This document shows positions 20,259 to 28,783 of a DNA stretch of 64,000 nucleotides, in pieces (within the stretch, counting starts at the first letter, position 1; every line of letters begins with the position of its first letter). The DNA comes from Phycisphaerae bacterium. GTDB taxonomy: Bacteria; Planctomycetota; Phycisphaerae; UBA1845. The stretch spans positions 17,974 through 81,973 of the forward strand of contig JAJVHU010000031.1 in the NCBI GenBank assembly GCA_022072505.1, read 5' to 3'. The notes under the pieces are model-generated. The model made no database searches. It saw only the letters and a program-made list of their open reading frames with translations, and was not told the DNA's origin. The translations under genes were made by a program, and so were the position numbers.

Positions 20259-23200
20259 TCAGCGGAGCCGCGCCTGAATCCACGCCGCCGCCGCCGCCAG
20301 CGCCTTCGGCAATCCCGCCGCGTCCGTTCCGCCGCCCTGGGCGAGGTCGGGTCGGCCGCCGCCTTTTCCGCCGACCAGCGGGCTGATTTCCTTGATGAGG
20401 TCGCCGGCCTTGATTCCGCGATCGACCACCGTCTTGCTCATGCCGGCCAGCAGTGTCACCTTGCCGTCATCGCCCACGCATGCCAGCAGCACCGCGCTCG
20501 CGTCGGTCTTCTGGCGGATCCAGTCGATCGCGCTGCGCAGGGCGTCCGGCGCACACGGCGGGACTTCGGCGACGATCACCGCGACGCCGTTGATCGTGGC
20601 CGTAAATGCTGAATGCTGAATGCTGAATGCTGAATGACCGGAGGCAGAGTCGACGCGCCCGGTCGCGCTGGTCGCATTCAATTCCGCATTCCGCATTCCG
20701 CATTCTGCATTGGCGCCGGCTCCTTCACGGTCACGGTTCGATTGCGCCTGCGCCAGCAGTTCCGCCACGCGGTCCATCACCGCTCCGCCGGAGGCCGCGG
20801 CCTTTTGCTTCTCGAGTTTCCTCGCCTTCTCGGCGAGCTGGTCGAGCTGCTCGCGGATCTTGTGGCGATCGAGAACGGGGATGAGGGCTTCACTGAACTC
20901 CTTCTGTGCCTCGACGAGCCGGGAATGAAACTCCGCCTCCGGCGCGTCCCACAGTGCCGCGACCTTGTCACGCAGCGACGCCGCCCGCGCGCGGGCTTCC
21001 TTCGCCGCCTGCGCCGTGACGCCGACCACCCGCCGCACGCCCTTGGCCACCGCTTCCTCGGAGACAATGACGAAATCGCCGATCTCGCCGGTGCGCTTCA
21101 CGTGCGTCCCGCCGCAGAACTCGACCGAGTACCGCATCCACTCCGGATTCTGCGGCGACTTGAGCAGCCAGTCCGACTTCCCCGCCGCCTTCGCGTCGGC
21201 CTCCGTGACGGGAACGCCGATCGAGACGACGCGGACTTTCTCGGGATACTTCTCGCCGAACACCGCCCGCAGCGTGTTCACCTGCCGCGCCGCGGCCTGA
21301 TCCACGAAATCCTCCTCGCGCGACGCGGCGTAGACCGGATGATCCGCGTGAATCTGCATCATCACGTAGTCTTCGATGCGGTCGATCTCCTCCTCGCTGA
21401 GCGCCTTGTTGTGGGAAAAGTCGAACCGCGTCTTCTCGGCGTCCACGAGGGAGCCTTTCTGCTGCACGTGCGGATTGACCCGCTCCTCCGGCGAACACAA
21501 GGCCTCACGCAGCGCCCAGTTGAGCAGGTGCGTGGCGGTGTGGTTTTTTTCTATCAGTAGCCGCCGCAGAGTATTGATTCTCGCAGTCACGAGCTCTCTC
21601 TTAGCATCGAGCATTACCTGTCCCGAGCGCAGAACGCCCTGGTGATCCACAACTACTCCGCCGCGGGCTGTGTTCAATACTTCAAATGTCCATCCATCAC
21701 CCTCAATTGTCCCGGAATCTCCAACCTGGCCGCCTTGCTCAGCGTAAAAACAAGTGCGGTCCAGAACGAGAGACCCAAGCTCGCCTGCTGGCCAACAATT
21801 CTCTACATGATCTCCAGTCGATGCTGTTTCGTGACTTAATATGAGTACCTTGGCTCTCAACTCTGTTACAGAGTATTTGAATTGATCATCTGTAGGGTCA
21901 AAATCCGCAAAAACACTGATGCTTGCTTCTTTCGACGAATCGCGCGCCCGCGCTCGCGCTTCCGCCATCAACCGCTCATACTCGGCGATGTCCACGGTCA
22001 GCCCGCGTTCCTCGGCCATCTGTTGGGTAAGGTCAATGGGAAACCCGTAAGTATCGTGGAGTCTGAATGCGGTGGCGCCGCTGAATTGCGGTAACAATCC
22101 ACAATACTTATTGAAGAGACCGGGTGAGATTTGCTCACCAAGAAAGACCTCCGTCGGTCTGCTCACATCGCCTTCATGCACTACGAAACGTGTTTCTGGT
22201 GAAACGTAGAATCTGTCGGCGTTTTGCGAAGGGAGCGTGTGGTGGAATGTTCTGGTTTGTATGTTAATCAGATACCGCTTCCCACCCAGCGAGGCTTGGT
22301 GTGCGGAGGCGAGTCGTACAAACATCCTAACGACTTCTTCTTCGAATAGCGCTATCCCTCGATCCAGTGTCTCCAGAAAAGACGCTTCTTCGTCACGGAT
22401 GACTTCCTTTAGATGTGCGACGTTCCTGCCGCCGTGCGCGGTGCGCAGTTCCGGGAAGGCGTCGCTCATGTGTTGCACCAGCGGTTCCACCAGGTCGCAG
22501 ATGAACGGTTCGTGCATGTTGAGGTATTGTCGTCCGAAGCGGACGGCGCGGCGCAGAATACGGCGCAACACGAACCCGCGGCCGTCGTTGCTGGGGATCG
22601 CGCCGTCGGTGATGGCGAAGGTCAGCGCGCGGAGGTGGTCGGCGATGACGCGGTAGGAGACGTCGATCATGATCTGCGTATTTGAAATCTCAGATTGGAG
22701 ATTCGCAGCGCCGGGCAGCGTTCCCGCATACGCCGGCGCGCCGGTGCGCTTGCGGATCGCCTGGAAGATCGGCGTGAACACGTCCGTGTCATAATTCGTG
22801 AATCGACCCAACTTGCCTGCCGCCAGCCCTTGCAGCACGGAGCAGAGGCGTTCGAAACCCATGCCGGTGTCCACGTGCCTGGCGGGCAGCGGCGTCAGCT
22901 TTCCGTCACTTCCGCGGTTGAACTGGATGAACACCAGGTTCCAGATTTCCATCACCCGCGCGTCGCCCTTGTTGACGAGAGGTCCGCCGCTGCAATCGGG
23001 CGTGAGGTCGATGTGAATCTCGCTGCACGGCCCGCACGGACCGGTGTCGCCCATCTCCCAGAAGTTGTCCTTCTTGTTGCCGGGGACAATGTGCGACTCG
23101 TCGATGTCGGTGGCGGTGCGCCAGAGGTCCGCCGCTTCCTGGTCCGGTTCAAGTCCTTCCGAGGGATCGCCTTGAAAGTACGTCGCGTAGAGACGTTCCT

Positions 23201-23594
23201 TCGGAATGCTCCAGACCCTGGTCAGCAGCTCCCACGCCCACGCGATCGCCTCCCGCTTGAAGTAGTCACCGAAGGACCAGTTGCCGAGCATTTCGAAGAA
23301 CGTGTGGTGATAGGTGTCCTTGCCGACGTCGTCGAGGTCGTTGTGCTTGCCGCCGGCGCGGATGCACTTCTGCGAGTTGGCGGCGCGGGTCGGCATCCCC
23401 GGCGTCACGCCGGTCCACCGATCGACATCCGCGGGCTTCTGCCCGAGGAAGATCGGTTTGAACTGGTTCATTCCCGCATTGGTGAAAAGCAGCGTGGGGT
23501 CGTCGAAGGGCACGACCGGCGAGGAGGGAACGACGGTGTGCCCGCGCTCGCGGAAGAACTCGATGAATTGACGTCGGATTTCGGATGAAGTCAT
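20259..23594 (-). CDS. alaS: Alanyl-tRNA synthetase, enlarged and mosaic
   Basis: Charges tRNA-Ala with alanine and edits mischarged Ser/Gly. The frame has 1111 codons, against about 875 in E. coli. Class II catalytic core at the N-terminus (FFRERGHTVVPSSPVVPFDD, PTLLFTNAGMNQFKPIFLG, KHNDLDDVGKDTYHHTFFE, DTGPCGPCSEIH), editing domain with HTATHLL near 688-694 and EFCGGTHVKRTGEIG, and a C-terminal domain ending GGGRPDLAQGGGTDAAGLP. The extra length comes from an unusual stretch of about 90 residues (about 440-530), a repeat-derived insertion near residues 960-998, and a short one near 298-306. Codons 389-685 (21541-22430) have clearly lower GC than the rest. ATG start; divergent from the lipoprotein gene at 23822. 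Confidence 0.95.
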   Translation of the reverse strand: MTSSEIRRQFIEFFRERGHTVVPSSPVVPFDDPTLLFTNAGMNQFKPIFLGQKPADVDRWTGVTPGMPTRAANSQKCIRAGGKHNDLDDVGKDTYHHTFFEMLGNWSFGDYFKREAIAWAWELLTRVWSIPKERLYATYFQGDPSEGLEPDQEAADLWRTATDIDESHIVPGNKKDNFWEMGDTGPCGPCSEIHIDLTPDCSGGPLVNKGDARVMEIWNLVFIQFNRGSDGKLTPLPARHVDTGMGFERLCSVLQGLAAGKLGRFTNYDTDVFTPIFQAIRKRTGAPAYAGTLPGAANLQSEISNTQIMIDVSYRVIADHLRALTFAITDGAIPSNDGRGFVLRRILRRAVRFGRQYLNMHEPFICDLVEPLVQHMSDAFPELRTAHGGRNVAHLKEVIRDEEASFLETLDRGIALFEEEVVRMFVRLASAHQASLGGKRYLINIQTRTFHHTLPSQNADRFYVSPETRFVVHEGDVSRPTEVFLGEQISPGLFNKYCGLLPQFSGATAFRLHDTYGFPIDLTQQMAEERGLTVDIAEYERLMAEARARARDSSKEASISVFADFDPTDDQFKYSVTELRAKVLILSHETASTGDHVENCWPAGELGSLVLDRTCFYAEQGGQVGDSGTIEGDGWTFEVLNTARGGVVVDHQGVLRSGQVMLDAKRELVTARINTLRRLLIEKNHTATHLLNWALREALCSPEERVNPHVQQKGSLVDAEKTRFDFSHNKALSEEEIDRIEDYVMMQIHADHPVYAASREEDFVDQAAARQVNTLRAVFGEKYPEKVRVVSIGVPVTEADAKAAGKSDWLLKSPQNPEWMRYSVEFCGGTHVKRTGEIGDFVIVSEEAVAKGVRRVVGVTAQAAKEARARAASLRDKVAALWDAPEAEFHSRLVEAQKEFSEALIPVLDRHKIREQLDQLAEKARKLEKQKAAASGGAVMDRVAELLAQAQSNRDREGAGANAECGMRNAELNATSATGRVDSASGHSAFSIQHSAFTATINGVAVIVAEVPPCAPDALRSAIDWIRQKTDASAVLLACVGDDGKVTLLAGMSKTVVDRGIKAGDLIKEISPLVGGKGGGRPDLAQGGGTDAAGLPKALAAAAAWIQARLR
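20603..20712. repeat. inverted-repeat insertion inside alaS
   Basis: Left arm: four copies of a 7-bp aatgctg unit (20604-20635). Right arm: attccgc units (20681-20712), close to the reverse complement of the left. About 45 bp separate the arms. Translated in the alaS frame the arms give NAECGMRNAEL and HSAFSIQHSAF, a pair of peptide strings characteristic of a dispersed repeat seen in many planctomycete and related genomes. The insertion keeps the reading frame and adds about 37 residues near the C-terminal domain of AlaRS. Confidence 0.85.
22681..22707. repeat. short repeat inside alaS (isnLQSEISN type)
   Basis: The sequence tttgaaatctcagattggag and its continuation translate in the alaS frame as LQSEISNTQ. 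It sits where AlaRS normally runs straight into the SYRVIADHLRA motif. AT-rich gaaatctcagattggagatt units of this kind are another common dispersed intragenic repeat. Only one short copy is present, so the identification is moderate. Confidence 0.5.
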
Positions 23595-23821
23595 GTGATT
23601 TCGCGCCGGCTGCGAAGGTTGCGTCTCCGCCGGCTCGCCTTTAACCTTTTGTACATGAATATCTTGCGTGAACGACCGGAAAGCCCCGGTACCCGAACCG
23701 GCTTTGACGCCGGCGGATCGTCCGTCGCAACGCTGGGCATCATACCGGCGGGAGCGGATAATGTCCCCTGCATCAAAGGGGCGAGTCAGGTCGGATCAGA
23801 ACGGCGTGAGAGGATCATCGC

Positions 23822-24907
23822 ATGAACATCAATTGCATCAGGGGGATGGCGTTGGGGGTGCTCTTCATCCTCGCTGGCGGCCTGAGCGGGTGTCAACAGC
23901 CTCGCAAGGACGGCGCGGTTCAACCGCGGACCGTGTCCGCGGACCCACGTAAGCCTGATGGCCAGACCCCGGCTGCCGACGCGCCTGCCCAACCCGGCTC
24001 CGTGACGCAGGCCGCCGCTTCGGGTGCACCCGACGACGCGCGTCCCGCGCCAGCGACATCCGAAGCCCCCGCCTCGGACTCCGCACCGTCGGCCCAGACC
24101 GGCGACCCCGCGACCGGAACAAGCCTGCCGCCTGCGCCGGATGCGAAGGCCTCGACGACGGAATCGCCGACCGCAATCGGCTCCGCACCTCCGGAGGAGG
24201 CGACCGTGCCGAACGCACCGACCCCGCCCGCGCCCGCTCCGGTGGCGGACAACCAAGCCGGAACAGCCGATGACGCCACGGCGGCATCCGGCGGGGAGGC
24301 CGGTTCGGCGCCGGGTCGGGTGACGGTTGCCGCGGAACGGGACACGCGCTCCGCGACGTCGTCAACCTCATCGTCCGACGCGTACACGCTGAGCGCGAAT
24401 CCGACGACGCAAGCGGGTCGGGGGGCGCCTTCGCCGTTGGACCCGATGCGCCCCTGCGTCTGGATTTCGATCGACGACCGGGAGGGGCGGTTCTCGCCGG
24501 GCAAGATTCAGTGGGAGATCGGCGAGTTGGTTTCCGCGACGCCGACGGTGTCGTTCCGGGCGTTGCAGCCGGTCGTCGGCGACATCGTGCGCGTTCAGGT
24601 GTACCTGATGCGGCTGGTGGAGGTGGCCGGGGCGCGAGGGGAGAAGGCGGATGAGGCGTTCCTGATCGCGATGGATTCGCGGCGTCAGGGCGTGCCGCGA
24701 TCGGACACGGCGTATCCGCTGTGCGGCGCCGGGGACGTGTTCACGTACACGGACCGGTCGGGGACGAGCGGACCTTCCGGTGGAACCGAGATCGAGGGCC
24801 TCCCGTCGCTGTCGCCGGGGCGTTACGAACTGGTGGCGACGATCGTCGGGACGAAGACACAGGGCGAGCGGACGATCGCTATCACGCGGTTTAGGGTGGG
24901 GGAGTGA
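23822..24907 (+). CDS. lipoprotein with long disordered linker, hypothetical
   Basis: 361 residues. A type II signal (MNINCIRGMALGVLFILAGG then LSGC, Cys24) indicates a lipoprotein. Residues about 25-205 are low complexity, dominated by Ala, Pro, Ser, Thr, Asp and Gly, which implies a flexible tether across the periplasm or from the cell surface. The C-terminal about 150 residues are globular: CVWISIDDREGRFSPGKIQW, two beta-rich halves and a closing GRYELVATIVGTKTQGERTI. No family was recognised. It is divergent from alaS, with about 227 bp between them. Confidence 0.8.
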   Translation: MNINCIRGMALGVLFILAGGLSGCQQPRKDGAVQPRTVSADPRKPDGQTPAADAPAQPGSVTQAAASGAPDDARPAPATSEAPASDSAPSAQTGDPATGTSLPPAPDAKASTTESPTAIGSAPPEEATVPNAPTPPAPAPVADNQAGTADDATAASGGEAGSAPGRVTVAAERDTRSATSSTSSSDAYTLSANPTTQAGRGAPSPLDPMRPCVWISIDDREGRFSPGKIQWEIGELVSATPTVSFRALQPVVGDIVRVQVYLMRLVEVAGARGEKADEAFLIAMDSRRQGVPRSDTAYPLCGAGDVFTYTDRSGTSGPSGGTEIEGLPSLSPGRYELVATIVGTKTQGERTIAITRFRVGE

Positions 24908-25002
24908 GCGGCTTCACGCGGATATGCGTGACGCCTTGTACGCTCACGACGTTGTCGCGGTCCGAGGACGCGGATTTGGCACTTCCGGAGCAGGACGGGA
25001 TA

Positions 25003-25048
25003 AGAGCGCTTCCTTACGGGCGCGGTTCGGTTTTGAAACGGCGTCTTG
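25003..25048 (+). repeat. dispersed 'GGCGCGGYTCGGTTTTGAAAC' repeat, diverged copy
   Basis: agcgcttccttacgggcgcg then gttcggttttgaaacggcgt. Lies in the 217-bp gap between the lipoprotein gene and the zinc-ribbon membrane protein gene. Confidence 0.75.
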
Positions 25049-25124
25049 AGTGCTTGCCGCTGGTCGTTGTCGCGTGTAAAGAGCGGAGTCGGGGGTCGGC
25101 ACGGGACGGCCGGCGGCGACCGCG

Positions 25125-25598
25125 ATGGCACAGGAATCACCGAACCGACTGAGCGACTGGTACCTGGCGATCCGGGCGTGGCTGCCTGCGGCGCGCGTGC
25201 GTCTGCATGAGTGGTACGTGCAGGTGCGGGAAGAGCCTCGGCTGATCTGGGAGACGACGGCGATCCGCTGCGGGGTTTACCTCGTCGGTGCGGCGCTGGG
25301 GATCTGGCTGCTGACGACGATCATCGGGCTGGTGACGCCGCCGCCGCCCGCGGACGCGCTGCCGCCGGCGCAGGAGGCGTACTTTCACGTCCTCTGCGCG
25401 TCGCCGTCGTGCGGGCATCACTTCACGATCTACCGCAAGAAGAGTTTTGACGACTTTCCGGTGACGTGCCCGGGTTGCCGCAAGGAGACGGGTCAGCTTG
25501 CGCGGCAGTGTTTTTCCAGCGCCTGTCGAGGTCGCTGGGTCGTCCCGGCGGATCGGGAGGGGCAGGCGACGTGCCCGCATTGCGGCGCCGGGTGGTGA
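25125..25598 (+). CDS. single-pass membrane protein with cytoplasmic-type zinc ribbons, hypothetical
   Basis: 157 residues. An N-terminal amphipathic region, one membrane helix (GVYLVGAALGIWLLTTIIGL, about 50-70), then a C-terminal domain with four pairs of cysteines (CASPSCGHH, CPGC, CFSSACRG, CPHCGAGW) that would form two zinc ribbons. It is probably an anchored nucleic-acid or protein binding module; the function is unknown. The stop overlaps a possible GTG of the following isomerase gene, implying co-transcription. Confidence 0.8.
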   Translation: MAQESPNRLSDWYLAIRAWLPAARVRLHEWYVQVREEPRLIWETTAIRCGVYLVGAALGIWLLTTIIGLVTPPPPADALPPAQEAYFHVLCASPSCGHHFTIYRKKSFDDFPVTCPGCRKETGQLARQCFSSACRGRWVVPADREGQATCPHCGAGW

Positions 25599-25612
25599 CG
25601 CGGGAGGCGAGG

Positions 25613-26419
25613 GTGGACGCGACGCTGCTCGGCGTGGATCTGGATGACCTGCGGCTTCCGATCAAGGAGGCGGTTCCGGTGGCGGCCCGGCTCGGATTCC
25701 GCGCGATCGAGTTCGGTCTGGTCGGCGCGGAGCTGGCGGAAGCGACGACGTCGCAGAGCGGCCGGCGGCACTTCCTGCGGTTTGCGAAGGATCACGGGTT
25801 GTCGGCGGCGGCGGCGTCCGCGGATTTTCCGGGTTTGCGTCTGACGGACGCCGTGCGGGTGGAGGAGCGGATCGACCGGACGCGGGCGGTCCTTCAGGCG
25901 GCGGGAGCGATGCACGTTCCGGTCGTCACGGCGGCGGTGGGCGCGCTGACGGACGCCGCCACGGGATCGCCCTCCGCGACGGCGATCGACGCGCTGCGCC
26001 AGATCGCCCGGGACGCGGAGCGGTCCGGCGTGATCTACGCGATCCGTCCGTCAGCGGACGCGCCGGAGCACCTGGCGGCGTTTCTTTCGGCGCTGGACGC
26101 GCCGCACGTGCGGATCTGCCTGGATCCGGCGGCGATGCTGATGTGCGGAGCGTCGCCGCACCGGTTGCTCGCGTTGCGCGGCGGCGACGTGGTGCTCTCG
26201 CACGCCCGCGACGCGACGGCGGGCGGTCCCGGGCGCACCGGCGCGGAGACGGCGATCGGCGAGGGAGACGTGGATTTCCTCGCCCACCTGATGCTGCTGG
26301 ACGCCTCGGGGTATCGCGGTCCGCACATCGTCCGACGACTCTCGTCGGAGCAGCCGTTGCGCGACCTGGCCGCCGCGCGGGAACACCTGGCGCGGTTGCG
26401 GGCGGAGTTAGCCGAGTGA
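25613..26419 (+). CDS. Sugar phosphate isomerase/epimerase-like TIM barrel protein
   Basis: 268 residues with the xylose-isomerase-like TIM barrel pattern of the AP endonuclease 2/epimerase superfamily: EAVPVAARLGFRAIEFGLVG at the start, FAKDHGLSAAAAS, MHVPVVTAAVGALTD, VIYAIRPS, HVRICLDPAAMLMCG and VVLSHARDAT, then GEGDVDFLAHLMLLDASGYR. Some of the usual metal ligands (Glu in the fourth strand, His pairs) are not obvious, so catalysis is unsure. GTG 25613 follows a gggagg ribosome binding site; GTG 25595 would overlap the upstream stop. Confidence 0.75.
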   Translation: MDATLLGVDLDDLRLPIKEAVPVAARLGFRAIEFGLVGAELAEATTSQSGRRHFLRFAKDHGLSAAAASADFPGLRLTDAVRVEERIDRTRAVLQAAGAMHVPVVTAAVGALTDAATGSPSATAIDALRQIARDAERSGVIYAIRPSADAPEHLAAFLSALDAPHVRICLDPAAMLMCGASPHRLLALRGGDVVLSHARDATAGGPGRTGAETAIGEGDVDFLAHLMLLDASGYRGPHIVRRLSSEQPLRDLAAAREHLARLRAELAE

Positions 26420-26523
26420 CCGCGCCGTCCGGTGCGGGATCCTTGCTGTCGTCATCTTGGCGCTCGATCCTCGGGACTCGGGCGTCGGGATTCTTTCGTA
26501 CCTTGGCGCCTCGTTGCGTTTTC

Positions 26524-26551
26524 TCAAGCGCTTCCTCACGGGCGCGGCTCG
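26524..26551 (+). repeat. dispersed repeat, short copy before the MFS gene
   Basis: aagcgcttcctcacgggcgc followed by ggctcggtta. The 3' part of the repeat is lost. Confidence 0.6.
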
Positions 26552-26640
26552 GTTAGGCGATTCCGGGCAGGAGGCGACGCACGCTTGCCGCTGTTTTCAG
26601 CGGGCCGCATCTCGTACATTGCCGTCGCGCGGAGGGCGGG

Positions 26641-27834
26641 GTGGAAACGGACGCGGAAAAGCCGGCGACGGGGCGACGATGGGACGGGTACGCGGTGGAC
26701 GCGGCGTCGCTGATCAGCAGCGCGTCGTTCGGGCAGCTTTTCATCGCGTGGCCGAACCTGGCGGAGCGTCACCTCGGCGCGTCGCCGTCGCAGATCGGGC
26801 TGATCGGGGCGTTGTATCAGGGTTTCTACGTCGGGTCCGTGCTCCTGAGCCGCCGGGCCGCGGGGAAGCTGGACTGGCGCACGCAGGCGGTGGTCGGCAG
26901 TCTGGCGTTGACGTTCGGGGCGGTGGGGATGGCGTTTGCGACGACGCTGAACGCCTTGTTCGCGCTGGTCTCGGTCTTCGGGATCGCGACGTCGTGGTTG
27001 TGGCCGCCGGTGATGGGGCGAGTCTCGACCGGACTGGAAGGCGCGGCGCTGAACCGGCGGCTGGGGCGGTTCAATGCGTCGTGGTCGAGCGGGATGGTGC
27101 TCGGGCCCTTGATGGGCGGGCTGCTTTTCGACATCCACCCGACGGCGCCGTTCTGGTTCGCCGCGGGGTGTCACGTGATATCGCTCGGCTTGTTCCTGGT
27201 TTGCGCGCCGTTGCGCACGGCGGCGACCGGAGATGAGACGCCCGCCGCAGACGCCGCGACAACGGACCGGATGATCGTCTACCGGAGGATGGCGCGGGTG
27301 GCGGTGGTCTCGGGATACGTCGCGCTGGGTCTGTTGCGCATTCAACTTCCGGGGCTGGCGAACGATCTGGGCGTGGGGGCGACGCTGCAGGGACTGATCG
27401 GAACCTTTCTGAGCTTCACGATGGCGGTGGGTTTCGCCTTTCTGGGACGGCATCCGTGGTGGCATCACAAAGCCGGGTGGATGTGGGTGTTTCAGGGCGG
27501 GCTGGGGGCGAGTCTTCTGCTGGCGTACTCGGCGTCAGGGGCAGGGTCGCTTTTTCTTTGCGGCGGACTGGCCGGCGTGGGCATCAGCTTCCTTTATGCG
27601 TCGCATCTTTATTACGGCGTCGCCGGCGGGCGAGACCGGACGGCGAGGATGGCGGTGCATGAGATTCTCGTTTCGACGGGGTTTCTGATCGGATCGTTCG
27701 GCGGGGGGCTGCTGGCGGAGGCGGGGACGCTGGCGACGCCGTACTGGGTGGGATGCGCGGTGCTTCAAGGGGGGATTCTCGTTCAGGCGGGCATCTTCAC
27801 GGCGCATCGCCGGACGCAACAAGATCCGAAGTAA
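26641..27834 (+). CDS. Major facilitator superfamily transporter
   Basis: 397 residues with about twelve hydrophobic segments in the MFS arrangement: LISSASFGQLFIAWPNLAER, GLIGALYQGFYVGSVLLSRR (helix 2 with the charged loop), LGPLMGGLLFD in helix 5, and a long cytoplasmic loop near residues 195-220. A second half starts at VAVVSGYVALGLLRIQLPGL. The substrate is unknown. GTG start at 26641 (METDAEKP); an ATG further in would cut helix 1. A separate unit from the preceding isomerase gene, with a repeat-bearing gap of 221 bp between. Confidence 0.85.
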   Translation: METDAEKPATGRRWDGYAVDAASLISSASFGQLFIAWPNLAERHLGASPSQIGLIGALYQGFYVGSVLLSRRAAGKLDWRTQAVVGSLALTFGAVGMAFATTLNALFALVSVFGIATSWLWPPVMGRVSTGLEGAALNRRLGRFNASWSSGMVLGPLMGGLLFDIHPTAPFWFAAGCHVISLGLFLVCAPLRTAATGDETPAADAATTDRMIVYRRMARVAVVSGYVALGLLRIQLPGLANDLGVGATLQGLIGTFLSFTMAVGFAFLGRHPWWHHKAGWMWVFQGGLGASLLLAYSASGAGSLFLCGGLAGVGISFLYASHLYYGVAGGRDRTARMAVHEILVSTGFLIGSFGGGLLAEAGTLATPYWVGCAVLQGGILVQAGIFTAHRRTQQDPK

Positions 27835-27987
27835 GAGCAAGTTCTTAACGACCCGCACCGGACCGGTCGTCCCGTGTCGTCAGGGGTGAGCCTGCTGCGT
27901 TCGAGTCGGCGCCCGGAGTGATGCGGGGGTTGTGCGGACCGAAGGTCCGCGATCCGAAACCGCGCCACGAACTTGCGGCTTTGAATC

Positions 27988-28761
27988 CTAACGCAACACG
28001 GGATCGGCGCCGGGTCGCCGCGGGAGGGTTTCGGAGGTCTGAAGCCTCGCTTCGAGCAGCGGCGCCAGCGCGGCGAACTCGCGGGCGGCATCGGTGTCAG
28101 GGTACGCCTGCATCAGACGACGCCCGACGTGCAGCGCCTCAACCAGGTCGCGAGAGAGCAAGGCTTCCCGGAGACGATCGCGCAGCGAGCGTTCCGTGAG
28201 AGGCTCCTCGTCGCCGCAGTCGGGCGGATCGGGATGCGACGGTGCCTCTGAAGGACAGGATTCCGCGAGCGGGTCCGAGCCTGCGTTGTCGAGGAATCCT
28301 TCGGCGGGGTCCGAGGTCGCGGATCCGGCGAGGTACGAACCGGCGGCCGGTTCGAGGTCTTCCACGACGGTTTCGATCTTGAAAGGCGCCGCGGACGCCG
28401 GCGCGTCGTCGTCCGCGAGCGTCGCCTGCGTCGAGGCCGGCGGCGTCGCGACGGCGTCTTCGAGGCGCGTCAGGCGGTGCTGAAGACGCATGACGCGCTC
28501 GCGGAGGTTGGCGACGGCGTGAGCGACGGAGATGAACCGGTAGAGGATCCCGCCGCACAGAAGGATGCACAGAATCCGCATCGCCTGGCGGACGGCGGCG
28601 AGGACTTCGCCCGCGAAGGCGACCTGCGTCAGCGCGTGAAGTTCGAGGACGACGAGTACGCACGCGGAGATCAACACCAGCCCGCGCAACCGGCGCCACG
28701 ACCGGGCGTGATGCGCGAGAATCAGCCCTCCCGCGCGATGTCCTCTGACGAGATTCCGCAC
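27988..28761 (-). CDS. membrane-anchored hypothetical protein with C-terminal helical repeat
   Basis: 257 residues. Two membrane segments near the N-terminus (GLVLISACVLVVLELHALTQ and AMRILCILLCGGILYRFISV), a coiled-coil-like stretch (ANLRERVMRLQHRLTRLEDA), an acidic, low-complexity linker of about 90 residues, and a C-terminal TPR-like helix pair (LREALLSRDLVEALHVGRRL, AYPDTDAAREFAALAPLLEA). GTG 28761 is preceded by a run of agg repeats acting as ribosome binding site. It starts 22 bp after manA on the same strand. No family recognised. Confidence 0.7.
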   Translation of the reverse strand: MRNLVRGHRAGGLILAHHARSWRRLRGLVLISACVLVVLELHALTQVAFAGEVLAAVRQAMRILCILLCGGILYRFISVAHAVANLRERVMRLQHRLTRLEDAVATPPASTQATLADDDAPASAAPFKIETVVEDLEPAAGSYLAGSATSDPAEGFLDNAGSDPLAESCPSEAPSHPDPPDCGDEEPLTERSLRDRLREALLSRDLVEALHVGRRLMQAYPDTDAAREFAALAPLLEARLQTSETLPRRPGADPVLR

Positions 28762-28783
28762 CCTCCTCCTCCTGTGCCGCCGA

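Noticed and set aside
21541-22430. Intein in alaS
   Set aside because: No splice-junction motifs (Cys start, HN-Cys end) or homing endonuclease block; the AlaRS motifs continue through the tract.
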